Origin: Ancylostoma caninum
Taxonomy: Eukaryota > Nematoda > Chromadorea > Rhabditida > Ancylostomatidae
Assembly: GCA_037903475.1 (NCBI GenBank)
Contig: JBAJFG010000271.1
Span: forward strand, 620,001-684,000
Length of the DNA stretch: 64,000 bases
Direction of reading: 5' to 3'
Shown here: in pieces, positions 12,067 through 24,600 of the stretch
How positions within the stretch are numbered: the first letter of the stretch is position 1
Layout of the letters: every line of letters starts with the position of its first letter
The notes under the pieces: generated by a model
What the model saw: the letters and a program-made list of their open reading frames with translations, nothing else
What the model was told of the DNA's origin: nothing
Database searches by the model: none
Translations under genes and position numbers: made by a program

Positions 12067-12338
12067 GTCATTGCGCATCTTGAAACCAGGTCGCGCTGCT
12101 TAACCCACGCGGTGCGGCAAACCACCTGAGCGTCGCAGTTCTCAATCGTGATCGGGACTGCTACTTAGCTTGTCCCCTATGCCGATAATTCCTTCGTTTT
12201 CCTACGAAGATAGTTCCTTTGTATGTATTCAGCTTGCAATCCTGATCGGGCCTGAGAGCCGCAGCGCTTAGCTAGTGTGCCGCGCCGCGTGAGTGGTGCG
12301 GCGCGGCCTCGTTTTCAAGTGTGCGACAATGACTGACA
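12067..12338. mobile_element. Palindromic element, about 270 bp
   Basis: The first about 120 bases (from GTCATTGCGCATCTTGAAA) are the imperfect complement of the last about 120 (ending CAAGTGTGCGACAATGAC). The arms carry GCGCTGC/GCGGTGCGGC-rich blocks, including a near-palindrome around GCCGCGCCGCGTGAGTGG. A related GC-rich hairpin lies near 36900-36935. It is a fold-back MITE without coding capacity. Confidence 0.65.
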
Positions 12339-12639
12339 CTCACAGTAACAATAACTGACAGTAATTAAATATGTTCGGACGAAAGATTTTTTATCATTCT
12401 TTCATTTTTCTTGGCTCTTCTGAAAGTTTTCAGCCCCTGAAACACAATATTCTCCATTTACAATGTAGTTTCTACTTTCTGTGCAGCTTTTATTTCGAGT
12501 GAATGCATGAAAACCCACAAATTGCCCAGAACCAAGGCCGGCCGTTGACTAGTCAGCGTTCGGACCGCTGGAGGTGCAGCAGAAAGTGAACAAGCTGGCA
12601 CAAGATCAGGAGGAAATCCAGGGCCAGGATACATCATTG

Positions 12640-12812
12640 AAATTACGCATGGGAAATGTGTTGAAATACCCAAAACAACCCCTTACCCAAAACACATCAG
12701 TATGTTTACCCACACGTGACGTTGTCTACACCCGCCTACTACCCATTCGTAACCCAATGAGGTATTAGCTTGCCCATTTTTCCATTAATGCACTCCAGTC
12801 CCAAAAGTTTAT
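12640..12812. repeat. GGGTAA/TTACCC dispersed repeat, copy 2
   Basis: Aligns with 25.30-25.41 kb: both contain ATGTTTAC, then ACGTTGTCTA and ACCC, followed by TAGCTTGCCC or GAGCTTACCC and a CCCA(T)AAG end. This shows a common dispersed repeat. Confidence 0.6.
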
Positions 12813-14465
12813 CGTTCGGCTAGTGGCGACGTCACTGCTCCGCAAGCAGCCAGCAAATTTCGTTCAAAGGTCAACTCTGCAGCGACGACACCATCACGCG
12901 TGCATGTGTACCCCCGTGGCGCCACGTTCGAGTCGGGAACGAGAAAAAGAGTGTTTGCTTTACGGATACGCAGACACGTGAAGAATAATCGTGTAAGAAC
13001 CCGTGCAGGCGCGGGAGAAAATGGAAGAGCAGCGACGGGGAAAAACTGGTGGTGCCGTAAAATCGAAGGCGGCCGGCAGATTCGCTGCTGGACTGCACGT
13101 AGATAACTGGTTACGTTTGCAGGATTTCGCGAGCAGCGGAACGCTAGTAGCCGAACAAAAAGTGCTTATACCAAATGCAAATGGTAAAAGTTAGGTGCAT
13201 TCTATATTTTTGAAAATTGAGCCCGTTTCCTAGTTTGCGATTGCAGGGGTCAGTACCAACATTCGATCGGTATATCGCTAAAAGCCGAGCAAATCGCCCC
13301 TCAGTGACAAATTACCTGACCCTGCCAATTTAGGGAAAAAACAGAAAAAAAGGAAATGCAACCTATCGCTAAACTTTCCTACCGCAGTGGATCCATCGCC
13401 CACGGTTAAAATTAGTTGTGTACCCACCGAATGCTGCTTGGTGGTGATCCATGAGACTTTCGGAAGTTTCAGAAGGAATCCCGAACCCCTGTGGGATAAT
13501 TGGAGGCTTTCCCTGTAGGAACCATGTAATTTCCGAGGAAAACGAATGATTTATGGAGGCGAATTGGGAACCAGTTAGGATCTACCCGTTCGGCTTCCTA
13601 AAGTGGCCAACTGGGGTAATCTTCATGAGAGATTTGAGACTCCTTAGAGGGAGAGCATGTAGTTTCCAGGGGTCTTTTGAAGGCAAAGCAGGGGATATCT
13701 GGGGGTCAACCGGATGCAAGTTGCGAGCCTTTTATGCAATCAACTTTCTGATTTAATAATATGGTAAGATTATTACAACAAATCCCTGTTTACGGCTTCA
13801 TCCACAGATCCAGTCCATCCGTGACGTCACAGATACCACGACATTCATTCCATGGGAACCAGAAACCACACCGCGACCACAAAGAGACACATCATAACTC
13901 TCACGGGTTCTACGATCATTACGATCACCTATCAATAATTTATAGGAAAAGGTTAAATCGGCGAAGTGATAACGAACGACAAAGTGTGATTTTCAGCGGC
14001 GCGCACCAGCATAGCGCAGGTCATTGCGCGGTCCGAAGTGACGCTATGATAAGCGGTAAAAAAAATCGATAACGGTGTAGAGGTATTCTATGAGCCTTTC
14101 TCTGGGTTATGGTATGAAAAAAAAAACAACTCTGAAAAAGGTGTTCGAATTGATTCAGTTTATTCCATATCAGTCTAATGGACAGCACTGCATGCTACAC
14201 GAAAAAGCGGTACTAGCAGTAGTCCGTTCTCGTCTACAACAGTGACAGGAGAATTTCCAACAGGGTTACTGTAGCGTACTATACCCCTCCTGAGAAGAGA
14301 TTTTTTTGTGGGAAAAAAGGCTATGAAAAAAAGCACTAGTTTGGAAGCCATTCGACATTAGAACCTCAGTAGCAAGCGATAGTTTTTCCAGAGATTTGAT
14401 TCTAATCCTACGGTAGCACATAGAAAGATACTGTAGAATTTGTGCGATTTTCGGATCTTTTGCGA
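12813..14465. other. Intergenic, nothing supported
   Basis: Short open frames only (for example plus 13003-13194, basic and glycine-rich). None has a splice pair or domain. Confidence 0.4.
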
Positions 14466-14643
14466 TTATCGTGAATTTGCGGACTCCACAAAGTTCGCCT
14501 CATTTTGGTGTCTGGGAGGAAACTGAAGGGTATCTAGGAGTGTGGAACTGTTGGATGAGAATGGATCAGTTTCTCCTTGAGAGGTGGTATTTTCCGCGAT
14601 TCTCCCCGCAATCACGGAACCCATACTGTTCGCCCGATCAGCA
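14466..14643 (-). CDS. Candidate terminal exon, gene unknown
   Basis: Read on the minus strand, an acceptor (CTTGGTTAG) opens a 58-codon frame ending in a stop. It is rich in Ser, Asn and Thr, for example TTSQGETDPFSSNSSTLLDT. The composition resembles a protein C-terminal tail rather than AT-rich noise. No upstream exon was found to the right, so the parent gene is unknown. Confidence 0.3.
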
Positions 14644-14649
14644 CTAACC

Positions 14650-16550
14650 AAGCAGTGAGTATTGACCGTATAAGAGCAGGAAACTTCACAAAAAAAAACA
14701 ATTACCTGAGGTTTGACCAGTGAAACTTGTGAATCGCTCGTTTTTTTTGTGCAAAAATTACTAAAAATTGAGCAATCCCGTAATTACAGGAAGAATTACA
14801 CTTTCCTTATAAATGCTTCTGCAAAACCCACACATTCACGTGGACCAGGGCTTCTCCATCTGGCACGTGACATGTTCGTATTGATTGGTAGCAGATTATT
14901 GATTGGCTCCGAGATCTACCAGCTATGAATTTTTTTTTTGCTTTTCCAGTATTCCAATCGTTTTTGTAGAAAAATGAGAAGCAAGCAAGGATTATTCTTG
15001 TTAGATTTTTTGTGCTGCCATAGTGCTGTTATGCTCCCGCTACTGTGCTGGAAATCAATATACATATATAAATACACAGAAAAATCTAATAATAATAATG
15101 AATATATATTTTTTCTGTTTCTTTTCTCCCGCTGACCGTTCCATGCTTTTTCTAAAGTCTCATTACATTGTATTGCGCGCAGAAGCTCCTTTTGCGTTCG
15201 CTAGTGCTGCTACTGCACTGCCATTGTGCTGCTGTTGTTTTGCCAATGTATTGCTGCGTATCTTTCTTCTAACAAAACCAAGGTTAGCGGTTAACCAGAG
15301 CTGTGAACTCTGATCTCTCATTTTCGCTAAGTCCGTAAGATCGCGTCAAGAACAAAACTCAAAAAACCACTGCATTCGATGTGATGTGTAAAATGGCGCC
15401 ACGAGACATGCCCATATAGTTGAGCACGACCGCAAGCTATTTCGACTGTCAGCACAAAAAACGAAACATTACACATCGCTGCCGATGACCAACGGATAGA
15501 ACTGGAAACTCGTCAGAAAGCGAGGCAGGAACGCATGCAGAGAGTTAGGGATAGGTGGGGGTCTAGCAAAATATACACTGCTCCGATGACAGCACAATGA
15601 CAGCAGGTGCTGCATTTTTCTCGCAGTGGGACTGTATGTACATACAATTTTGCATCATATACATGTGTGAACAGTTAGTCTTGTAACAAATGGTCATTGT
15701 TGCGAGCATTTAAGTGTTAAACGGTCAGTTCAAAGGAAAACTGCTCGAAAATACAGAGTGTTAACATAAAAACTAGCTTGTTTTTTTGGCTCCATAAAGT
15801 TTCCCAAATTCTTCTTTGCTTTCTCTCGACCAACTGGTTTGTAGAAGGAGGAAAGCGCTTTCGAATGGTATAGGACATTTTGCCAAAGGAAAGCCATTAT
15901 GTATAAAATCGCGATTGAGAATGTGTTAAGGGTAGATCTTATTGTTACCTCTCAATAAGTCCCTTTTACAACGAAGTAACTTCTGCTCCATTCTTCTAGT
16001 AAGAACTTGTAGCCCTACAGGAATTGAGGCACATAAAGGCCCTCACATATCCTTGATATCCTTGGATATCAAGAGAAACCCCATAACCAACAAATCTCCA
16101 TGCATGTGAACGTTCGATTTCTGCACGTTTCCTGTGCGGCAACATCCAAATCTGGTTCATTGCGCAGTAGAGTACCATGTGCTGGTGTTATTCTGCCTGA
16201 AATTCAGGACGCATCCATTGCTACACAGTCAGATTGCAATTTATGTGTTTATCCGGTCACGTAGAACCGGTCGCGTACACCAATGCAGTAACTGTTCCTG
16301 GTTCAAAGTTGAAAGAATCAAGTAAAGAATGCAAACGTGCGGTATGCAGGATCACTTACGGGAGAGGGAGCGGCTATAGTAAAAAAAAGCTTGGAGGCTA
16401 ATAAAAGAGTAAATAAATTAAAATTACATGTGGACACTAGTATGAGCTCAACTTGAGCGACTACGTGCGACAGTGAGCGACTAGAATAGCCTCTTCGCGT
16501 TAGATCATTTGCTTTTTTCTATCATTTTCGAATTATATCGGGAGGGGAAT
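14650..16550. other. Intergenic, nothing supported
   Basis: Weak open frames only (15996-16178 minus, 15023-15313 plus). No repeat family member or RNA gene recognised. Confidence 0.4.
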
Positions 16551-16554
16551 GACG

Positions 16555-16720
16555 GACGCAAACTAGGGGGGGGGGGTAGCAACTCCGCCACTTCGGGAGG
16601 CGCAGATAAAAGAATGAAAATACTGAAAATATTCAGCTTGATATTGAGTGAATAATAATTATTATTCAAAAGTAATAAAAATAAACTACAACAAAATTTT
16701 TATTCCTTCTATAAAGTAAG
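16555..16720. repeat. Degenerate relative of the 7.05-kb hAT-type MITE
   Basis: Shares G-runs and the AT-rich tail (AATAAAAATAAACTA, then a TTTTTATT block and TATAAAGTAA) with 7075-7260. Intact terminal repeats and a target duplication are not visible. Confidence 0.5.
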
Positions 16721-16980
16721 ATCTGCGCCTACCATTGCGAGAGGGATAGTGAGTACACAATTGTTGGTGCATCCGGGGCCAAGTATCGTATTTATACTAG
16801 GCGTAAAAAACACGCTAGCATATGAAGAGTGTGCAATGATGGCGTGGAGCGAAAATTGCACTTCTGTGACGTTACGGCGATAATTTCTTATAAGGGCGAC
16901 TATGGGAATGTTGAGCGGTTCCAAGCGATCCCACGCGAGCCCAGGCGGTACTCGTTTGCAAAAATACTAAGTGTATACAC

Positions 16981-17099
16981 CAGGGCTGTGCGTTAGAAAA
17001 ATTTCAGATCTCGTTAATCCGCTAATTCGTTACGTTGAGCCAAAAATGGCTGTTACGCGTTAATGCGTTAATTCGTTACGTTACTAACGCACAGCTCTG
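16981..17099. mobile_element. Short hAT-type MITE, perfect 8-bp target duplication
   Basis: The 119-bp element starts CAGGGCTGTGCGTTAG and ends in the inverted CTAACGCACAGCTCTG (15 of 16 match). Flanks are identical 8-mers GTATACAC (16973-16980 and 17100-17107). The interior repeats GTTAATTCGTTACGTT-like words. A perfect duplication suggests a fairly recent insertion. Confidence 0.9.
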
Positions 17100-17109
17100 G
17101 TATACACCG

Positions 17110-18290
17110 CAACACATTCCGAGCTACGAGTTTTGCCCTCTGATTTATCGGAAATTAACCTTATGTATGACTTATTCATCCTTTTAAATACTTCTAGATT
17201 CTTCAGAAGTTGCTCCTTAGCTAGAAACTGTAGGAAATTTCCAGACATTGATGTAATCGGATTTGCAGACCTTTGTTTACAGTATTGTCTGCTGCTATAA
17301 AACTAACATCACATCACTAAATCTACAGTGAAAGACCGCGAAATCAACGCAAACAAGGAAATAAACTGCAAGGAGTAATGCGACAGAACTTCGTCATCAT
17401 TCCGATGCCTTGCAAAAGGAGTCATGCGTTCCTGTGCACGTTCCAAAGCATTTCTTAGTGATGAACTTCATCAGTGCAGAATTCGCATTTGTTCAGTGTT
17501 CGCACTAAGTGCAAAATGCGATGAAAACGGAAACTGCTAGGAGATGAACGGGATCTGACATCATCTGACGTCATAAGTACGCCTGTCCTGCATTAGATGC
17601 AACTAGTGGGGGGGGGGGGGTAAAAGAGTAAAATGGTGAGCAGAATCTCACCGTGGGGACCACCTGGTAATTGTGAAAAACGGTTATAGGACACCTACGA
17701 ATGTTGGCTCTGGTACTTTCAATAAAGGTACGATTAACTTTCGATCTAATTGTAAGATGGCCAATAGCGTGCTAAAGGAGCATAGAGTATCCAGAAAACA
17801 TTTTCGACTGTTTTCATCCAAATTCAAAAGGATAAACAGGCGTGCAGCTGTGCGGAATTATGACCACATGTTGTAGCGAAACCAGGACAACAGACCAACT
17901 CACTCTGACGCATCCTAGATGATCTGTCGGATAGCTAACCCATCCTTGGTTTACATGGCCAAAATTTCATGGATCCCAACCCTGACACTTTGCTCCGGAA
18001 GGCCCTAGTCAGCCATAATTTCACAATTACGAGGCAGTCACAGTGTGTCGAAGATGACTAGAGTTCCGTTAGACACGTGGTGCATTTCTGAAAAAAAAAA
18101 CAGACTTGACAAGAAAAAAAAACAACCCATTTCGCAAGCAGTCCATCGCAGGGCCTTCTTATCATTCTTTGAAAATAATACAAACAAGCGGAAGCGGGGA
18201 ACGGGAGGCTGAGAGAGGGTGAAGAGGGAAAGCACTAGAGTAGAATCGAACTTCAGGAGCTACGTAGCTTCCTTCTGGAACACCTACTTT
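17110..18290. other. Intergenic, nothing supported
   Basis: Contains a G-run near 17608-17618 and no supported gene. Confidence 0.4.
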
Positions 18291-18297
18291 TTGGGCA

Positions 18298-18556
18298 ACC
18301 TCCACCCAGGCAAACTTTCGGAACTTCAGCGGGTGACCTGACGGAAGTTCCGAATAAGCTACGCAGAAGTTCCGAACTAGCTCCGCGGAAGTTCCGAAAA
18401 GTGTCAAGCTCCGCGGAAGTTTCGAAGCTACTTTTTTCTCTGCGTCTCCACTCAGAACTTTCGCGGAACTTCCGAAAAAAAAACGACGAGTGACGTCATA
18501 TATCCGCGGAAGTTCCGAAAATTGAGTTCCAATAGTAAATCGGGCTCCGCGGAAGT
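18298..18556. repeat. Cluster of GCGGAAGTTCCGAA motifs
   Basis: At least seven copies of the near-palindrome CGGAAGTTCCG or its complement lie within about 260 bp (near 18316, 18341, 18366, 18387, 18411, 18458, 18507 and 18551). Most are preceded by CTCCG or CCG. Copies occur in both orientations at irregular spacing, so it is not a simple tandem array. The core contains GGAAGT, an ETS-family recognition word. Whether it is a regulatory cluster or an amplified repeat is open. Confidence 0.75.
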
Positions 18557-18559
18557 TCC

Positions 18560-21500
18560 AGAAGATTGTCTGGGCAGCGCTTGAAACTTTTCAAAATTGC
18601 AAAATATGCCACTTATTCCAAGAAAATTTTGCGGATTATTCCAAGAAAATTTTGCGGACCACTAGAATTGCTCCTTGCACCGAACTGCTAGCCGAGGTGA
18701 GTAATGCTGTGTTCTTGTGAAAAATATTGATGAAGATCCTGCTGAACATACGGCGTTGAGTCAATCGGAAGCAGTTGTACTAGCGATGAATCACTGGCCA
18801 GGCTCGCTAGTGTCCAGCTGTGCTTGTACAACAGCCAGCAAAAGGACCATACGGAAAATCACCTAGGGCAGGCTTCATTTGCGAAATGAGCACATGCATT
18901 TTCTAAAAAATGCATCATTAGATTCCCAGGAGATTAAGGAGCTTAAGCTGTTCATGTTTGCTCCATTCTAGCGCATCAAAGGAATCTTATAGATCTCTGC
19001 TCAACCAGCTCTGTGCAGCAGTAGATCTACGAGCAGTCAAATGGGATGTCTGAGATGTAGGCGTGATTGGTCGGCAATCCGCTTTTGAGTAGACTTGTTA
19101 CTGCTAATGAATACTAGATGAAGAAGACACTACAATTTATTGAGCACAGATGATGCACATAGCATAAGCAGCGAACAAATAATCCAGGGTTTTCCTTCAG
19201 AGATTGAGGGGGGGGGGGGGGTAGAACCTGAAGAAGAAAAAAGATCACCGATACTCACAGTTCCATTCACAGAAACCTACCAGCTACCTTACCCGTCCTG
19301 GAAATTCAGCGACGTTCTTACCAAATGGTTTTAAAGGTCTCATACACATAGTACATTTGAATTTTTAATGGAAAACTGCAGTGGTTAAGATTGCCACATA
19401 GTTTTATGCCCCCATTTAACTAATTTGGAAATCATAAAAGGATTGCTTTCGTCATAGCTGCAATCATACCCGGGTGAGGTTATTCCATTCTGACGCAAAC
19501 ACACCATGAATGGACATACATAACGTGAAATATTCTGACAATATATTCCTATTCCTGCCGGGATTTTGGCAAAATATCTTTGTGAGGAAAGTGTTCTGCT
19601 GAAGAATTGTCCACTGTACTGGTACAGATCCTCTGAAATATTCCGTCACCCATTTCATGAGAACAAATGGATCAAATTGCCCACTCCCTCCCCCCCCTTA
19701 TCCCAATGCTTCCATTATTTCCATCATCGTAACAATGTCTATCCTTTTGACCATGAATATTTCTCATTGTCGACCGATAATAAAGGAGTTAATAATAAAA
19801 ATTTGTGTGGGTATATCCGACGTCCTACATGGAATAATCCCGGCTAAAATGATTTGTGCTTTGTGCGCCAGATTGCTCTCTTAATTAAGTTTTGAAATGA
19901 ATATCTGCACAAATATGTAGATGAAGCCATTATGAAGCCATAATTTCAAGAATGTACATATGTATGTGCAGTGAAATTCATCACTTGTGAGCTGTAAACT
20001 ATAATTTTAAGTTTTCATAATCGATCAAGATCAGTACCTGCTCAGTCGAACGGTAAAATAGCCGTGATGAACATGTTATTCTGCTACATTTTACTTCTCT
20101 ACTAGACCCTTTCCGCCATAAAAATTGTAATTTTAATTCATTTTTAGTGGTCACTGTTCGTTAGGTTCCCCATTTATTTTGCTGTCGTTCATATTATAAT
20201 AGTTTATCATTAGTTTATCATTTGTGATGATTACATAAGTGATTGGAAAGATAAATTGTTAGGAAGTTGAATTTTCCCCGTTAACTGGTATTTTCCCATA
20301 CAATAGCTCTCCTGACCTTTGCAAAAATTGTACTTGTTTATTGATGATCTAATTGCTATTTTAGTTCAATTTTAGAATATGTAGCTTGTAACTACAGGGT
20401 TAAATTGGCATTGATAGAGTTTTTGTTGATAAGTTTAATAATGTTTTTTAAACCTTTATATTTTTTCTTTTTTATGATTGTATTCAGGTTTTTTTGTTTA
20501 AAAATTTGTCTTGGAGAGGCATGTTTTTTGTTGTTGGTCTAAATGTTTATGTGTTATTAATTTTTATTTATAGTATAGTTATAATTAGAGAAAAATTTTA
20601 AACGACACGCGCGACGCATTATTCCGAAAAGTGTGTCAGCAAAGTGTGTCCCATTCGTAATTTCTTTAAAAATAGGTATACCAAATTTTTTCCGAATATG
20701 TGGATGGATTCTTTGTATTACGACGAATCGAACGGTTCATTAATTTTTTATTATACTTCTCTATACCGGCCGAAAGCATCACGGCAAATTTAAGCAGACC
20801 TCTGTGTACCTGACCGCCTCAATCCAGAACCTTTTTTAACGGCATTTTCTGCAGCGAAAACAAAAGCGATGTTGACAATGTTATATATTTTCAGATTCGT
20901 CATGAGATGCGCAATTTGGCTTTCCAAAACAAGTTGGAATTGGTCCAATTTCAAGAAAGTTATGAACTAGCGACGCTTTGCGTCCGTTTAACGCGTTGCG
21001 CACGTCCTCTTTGCTCAAGATTAGGAGCAGTATTGTAACTGATAATTTTTCCGTGAGATTTATTGTAATTCTAGAGAAATCACTATAAAATCCTGCTCCA
21101 GGGCTAACCTTTGGCCTAGTTGCACCGCAGTACACCCCGTCACTACGTCATCGGCTCCCAACAGTCGGCTGATAATCGCCGATAGTCCGCCAGCGATATC
21201 GCCGCACAATCGCCGACTGCGATATCGCACTTGGCAACTTAGCAGGAGATCAGCACCGTCGTTGCACAGAGATCATAAAAATGGGGTGTTCGTGATAACA
21301 CTGACTTGCGTACCAGCGCCATACATCGGGGACGTCAGCTGGAATTCGTCGCAGCGCTTTGCGTAGATCACGAAGGGCACGTGACGAACACGTGACCACT
21401 AATCCATGGGAAATAATGAGATTTGCATGGTGAAAATGGCCAGCGAATCCTCATTGGAACGAATTTTGCAATGGATAGAGCCTGAGAAAAAGCACGATGG

Positions 21501-21670
21501 AGAATCGATGCGCAGGGGAAAGCCTACAAAAATTTGAAAATCCCGCTATGAATGAAGGATCACCTATTTTTTTTCGCTTGCTGATGGCGAGTTTTTGCTT
21601 ACTCAGGTTAGTCCACAACTTTTTTGAGCTGCTCTCTCATGTGTTGTTCTTCTTATTTATAAATTTCCTA
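18560..21670. other. Intergenic, no supported gene
   Basis: Includes a G-run (about 19208-19221), a very AT-rich stretch (19.9-20.8 kb) and a small palindromic block with two GCGATATCGC-type words (21185-21240). The open frames (20881-21135 minus, 19566-19847 plus) have no support. Confidence 0.4.
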
Positions 21671-21674
21671 CCTA

Positions 21675-21926
21675 CGGTGAGCATCGATAGCCGTGGCCTA
21701 TCCGCGCCATCGAGAAGGACGCCGCGCAACCGCGCCGCGTTGGCAGGAATCGACGCCGCCTGCCACCGTCATGCTATTTCCAGCAGATTTTCTACGCTAA
21801 TTCAAGGATTTTTGATCAAATCGAGAAGAAAAACGCCTAAACGACACCAATTCCGGCGCGTGCGGCGCGGTTGCTCAGCGTCTTTCTTGGGACCGCGGAA
21901 AGGCCACCGCCATCGACACTCGCTGT
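21675..21926. mobile_element. Tc1/mariner-type MITE, family 1, copy 3
   Basis: The 252-bp element has left end CGGTGAGCATCGATAGCCG after TA. The right end, CGACACTCGCTG, is followed by TT instead of TA. Internal GCGCAACCGCGCCGCG and TTTTTGATCAAATCGAGAAG match copy 2. The longest open frame over it (21497-21985) is an artefact of these repeats. Confidence 0.8.
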
Positions 21927-22044
21927 TGATTTGTGAGTGCACTTTAGTAATCAATGATCAACCAATAATAATTGATTCAGCTTAATTCTGAGCATAGAAG
22001 GAAATTACTTCCTATTTGTTTGAAAATGGCAATCCAAAGTTATC

Positions 22045-22480
22045 AATACTTCTTTGTTCGATTTCCTCGAAGTTCTGGTCGATTCTGAGTATTTCGATAC
22101 CCAAAAACTGAAATTTTATATGAAAATAAGCAAATAATCCTATCTGCTTCAGAGTTCCTAAAGTGCATTTCTCGAGGATCGAACAATGGAGTCATTCTTA
22201 TCTCGGTGGTGTTTAGCGTTCACCGCACGAGGAGAATGTCACTTAGCACAAAAACCCTACTTTTAAAAATTCCTTGGACGTCCTATCACAGATTAATACA
22301 GTATCTGTCAGTGAATTAGTTATTTCTAGACATTTTCAGGTGAAATTGGATAGATTAGATTTGAAAAAAACACAAGTTTTCGTAGCTAGATAGCGAGGCG
22401 AAAAGCCAGAGGTTACAAAACAATGGGCAAAGCCCACTGTGACACAGAAGTTTCACAACAAAGAAGAAACAAATGTAACA
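22045..22480. repeat. Long direct repeat, copy A
   Basis: Matches 24170-24600 over more than 300 bases. Shared words include ATTCTTATCTC(G/A)GTGGT, GCGTTCACC, GTCA(C/T)TTAGCAC, CTGTCAGTGAA or TTGTCAGTGAA, ATTTCTAGA and AAAACAATGGGCAAAG. No coding frame is conserved between copies. Confidence 0.7.
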
Positions 22481-22652
22481 TTAGGGATTTCCCTTCAGCG
22501 CTCGGAAAAAAGGGGAATTCGCTAAAAACTAAACAATGAACGATCACCCTCTAGAACTCTACATCACCTTAACGACCATAGAACCTCCGGAAAGTTTGGT
22601 GGATGTAATTAATGCAACGATAGCGGTAACATGGCTGCTGTGCTACATCGTG

Positions 22653-22975
22653 TGCTCGCATAGCTCAGTGGGTTAAGCGAATGATCGACGTTGTGGTGGT
22701 CAGGGGATCGAATCCTGCCCTGTGCCCCCGTTTTGCAAATACATATAGTATGCTGCCTACGACTGCTGCAGTTATCTAACAAACTCCAACAAAAAAGTAG
22801 CCCGGATGGCTCAGTGGTTTGAGCGGCAGATTGCAATCTGTCCCTATCGCTGGAACCACTCCGTTGGAGATCCAGAGTTAAGTATCGCAGTGTTTGGGGT
22901 TCACTGCTTGGAACGTCCCCCGCGATCTCCTTCGGGTAGTCCAGGAAGGCATCCGGCAATGTTTTGCATAAATTT
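22653..22975 (+). mobile_element. Dimeric tRNA-derived SINE, copy 1
   Basis: The first unit has a polymerase III A box (TAGCTCAGTGGG, 22661) and a B box-like GGGGATCGAATCC (22703). About 140 bases later a second unit begins, GGATGGCTCAGTGG, with TTGCAATCTG resembling a decayed tRNA-Cys anticodon arm and a degenerate B box. The cloverleaf acceptor stem cannot be formed, so this is not a tRNA gene. A near-identical copy follows at 23043. Confidence 0.75.
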
Positions 22976-23042
22976 CGAAGATAAATCACGGTAAACGTGA
23001 GTGTGAGTAAGGGAAGGCACACATTTGTGTGACACATCACCT

Positions 23043-23366
23043 CCTCGCAAAGCTCAGTGGGTTAAACGAATGATCGACGTCGTGACGGTCAGGGGATCGA
23101 ATCCTGTCCTGTGCCACTACTTTGCAAATACACATAGTATGCTGCCTACGGCTGCTGCAGTTATCTAACTAACACCAATATAAAAAGTAGCCCGGATGGC
23201 TCAGTGGTTTGAGTGGCAGATTGCAATCTGTCCCTATCGCTGGTTCCACTCCGTTGGAGATCCAGAGTTAAGTATCGCAGTGTTTGGGGTTCACTGCTTG
23301 GAACGTCCCCAGCGATCTCCTTCGGGTAGTCCAGGAAGGCATCCGGCAACGTTTTGCATTAGGTCT
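23043..23366 (+). mobile_element. Dimeric tRNA-derived SINE, copy 2
   Basis: Same layout as copy 1 with few differences: A box AGCTCAGTGGG (23051), GGGGATCGAATCC (about 23094), then GGATGGCTCAGTGG. The second unit keeps a B box GGTTCCACTCC, one mismatch from the consensus. The two copies are in the same orientation about 390 bp apart, separated by about 70 unrelated bases. Open frames over both units are shadows of the repeat. Confidence 0.75.
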
Positions 23367-24169
23367 AGGGCTAAATGAAGATCCTGATCGCAGTCGGGTT
23401 TACTTATTATAGCTGGGAAAAGTGTATGAACAGGCGACTCCGCATGATCCTGAGCTCGTTCCCCATAAGAAATCCTGGCCCAGTCGTAATCAGGATTTTT
23501 ATACATTCGTCTCCTGATATTTATACCAAACTTTTCGAGCAACTCATTTTTTCATTGGTACGTAGTCTAGCAGCAAATAGACAATGCTTCAGATAATTCG
23601 ATTTTCAGGATTTTCCAGAAAAAAAATTATATCGAATATCTCAAAAACTGATGTACTCGAAACTCCCCAAAATTTGGCTTCTTCGAAGCCTGGCACAGTC
23701 GGAATACAACACCAAAACATAATGTCGGTCATTTTTTTCTAGATAACTCAGTTTTTGATTAAATTGTTAATTCAAATCGCTTCATTTATACTACTAAATT
23801 CTTTGTTATTATTATTCCACTCGTAAAATAATTTTATCAATCTTCAATTGCCCATCATGTCGTCGTACACGAGTATAGTGGGAGGATTTTATGAAAAAAG
23901 GGAATCATCCGAAAAAAAGCCGACATAGGTGGATTCTTAAAAATCACTCCTGGACAGAAATGGTTGAGGAAGGGGAAAGTTGCATATAGTATAGGGTACC
24001 TCCACCCAAAAAAAAAACGAAATTTAGTGCCAATAACCTAGAAATTAAGGAGGTCATTTCATTTCCTAGTCGTGACTACATACTAGTCGAAAACACACTT
24101 TGAAAATATCATTTTCGAAAAAGAGAAAAAATATACGTAAATCAATAATAAAATAACATTACAGTATTA

Positions 24170-24600
24170 TCAATAGTTCTTTTACCGATTTCTTCGAATT
24201 TCTGGATTATTACGCTATCAGCAGAGCCAGAAAAACGGGCGCTCCATTGAAAACGCAGAAAAAATTCTTTACAGTCTCAGAACAGCCGAAACATAGTTCT
24301 TTGAAAACTGGACTATGGATTCTTTCTTATCTCAGTGGTTTTCGGCGTTCACCACACATGGAGATGTCATTTAGCACGAAAAACGTCTTTTTTTAAGAAT
24401 AACTTATGACCGATTAACACAATGCTTGTCAGTGAAATCGCTATTTCTAGAGGTTTCCAAGTGAAAGTGCGTGGATTAACTGAATGGAATAAACACGTTC
24501 TTTTTTAAATAGTGACATAGCAAACGGGAAAGCCGGAGGTCAGAAAACAATGGGCAAAGGCCGCTCTGACGCGGAAATTTCACAGCGATGGAGCTGTGAA
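24170..24600. repeat. Long direct repeat, copy B
   Basis: Second copy of the sequence at 22045-22480, same orientation, about 2.1 kb downstream. The two copies bracket the SINE pair. Confidence 0.7.

Noticed and set aside
21497..21985. 162-codon plus-strand open frame
   Set aside because: Most of it is a Tc1/mariner-type MITE (copy 3); the open frame comes from the GC-rich terminal repeats.
22653..22730. tRNA gene
   Set aside because: A and B boxes are present but no 7-bp acceptor stem or complete cloverleaf forms, and the sequence continues as a repeated dimer; it is a SINE.
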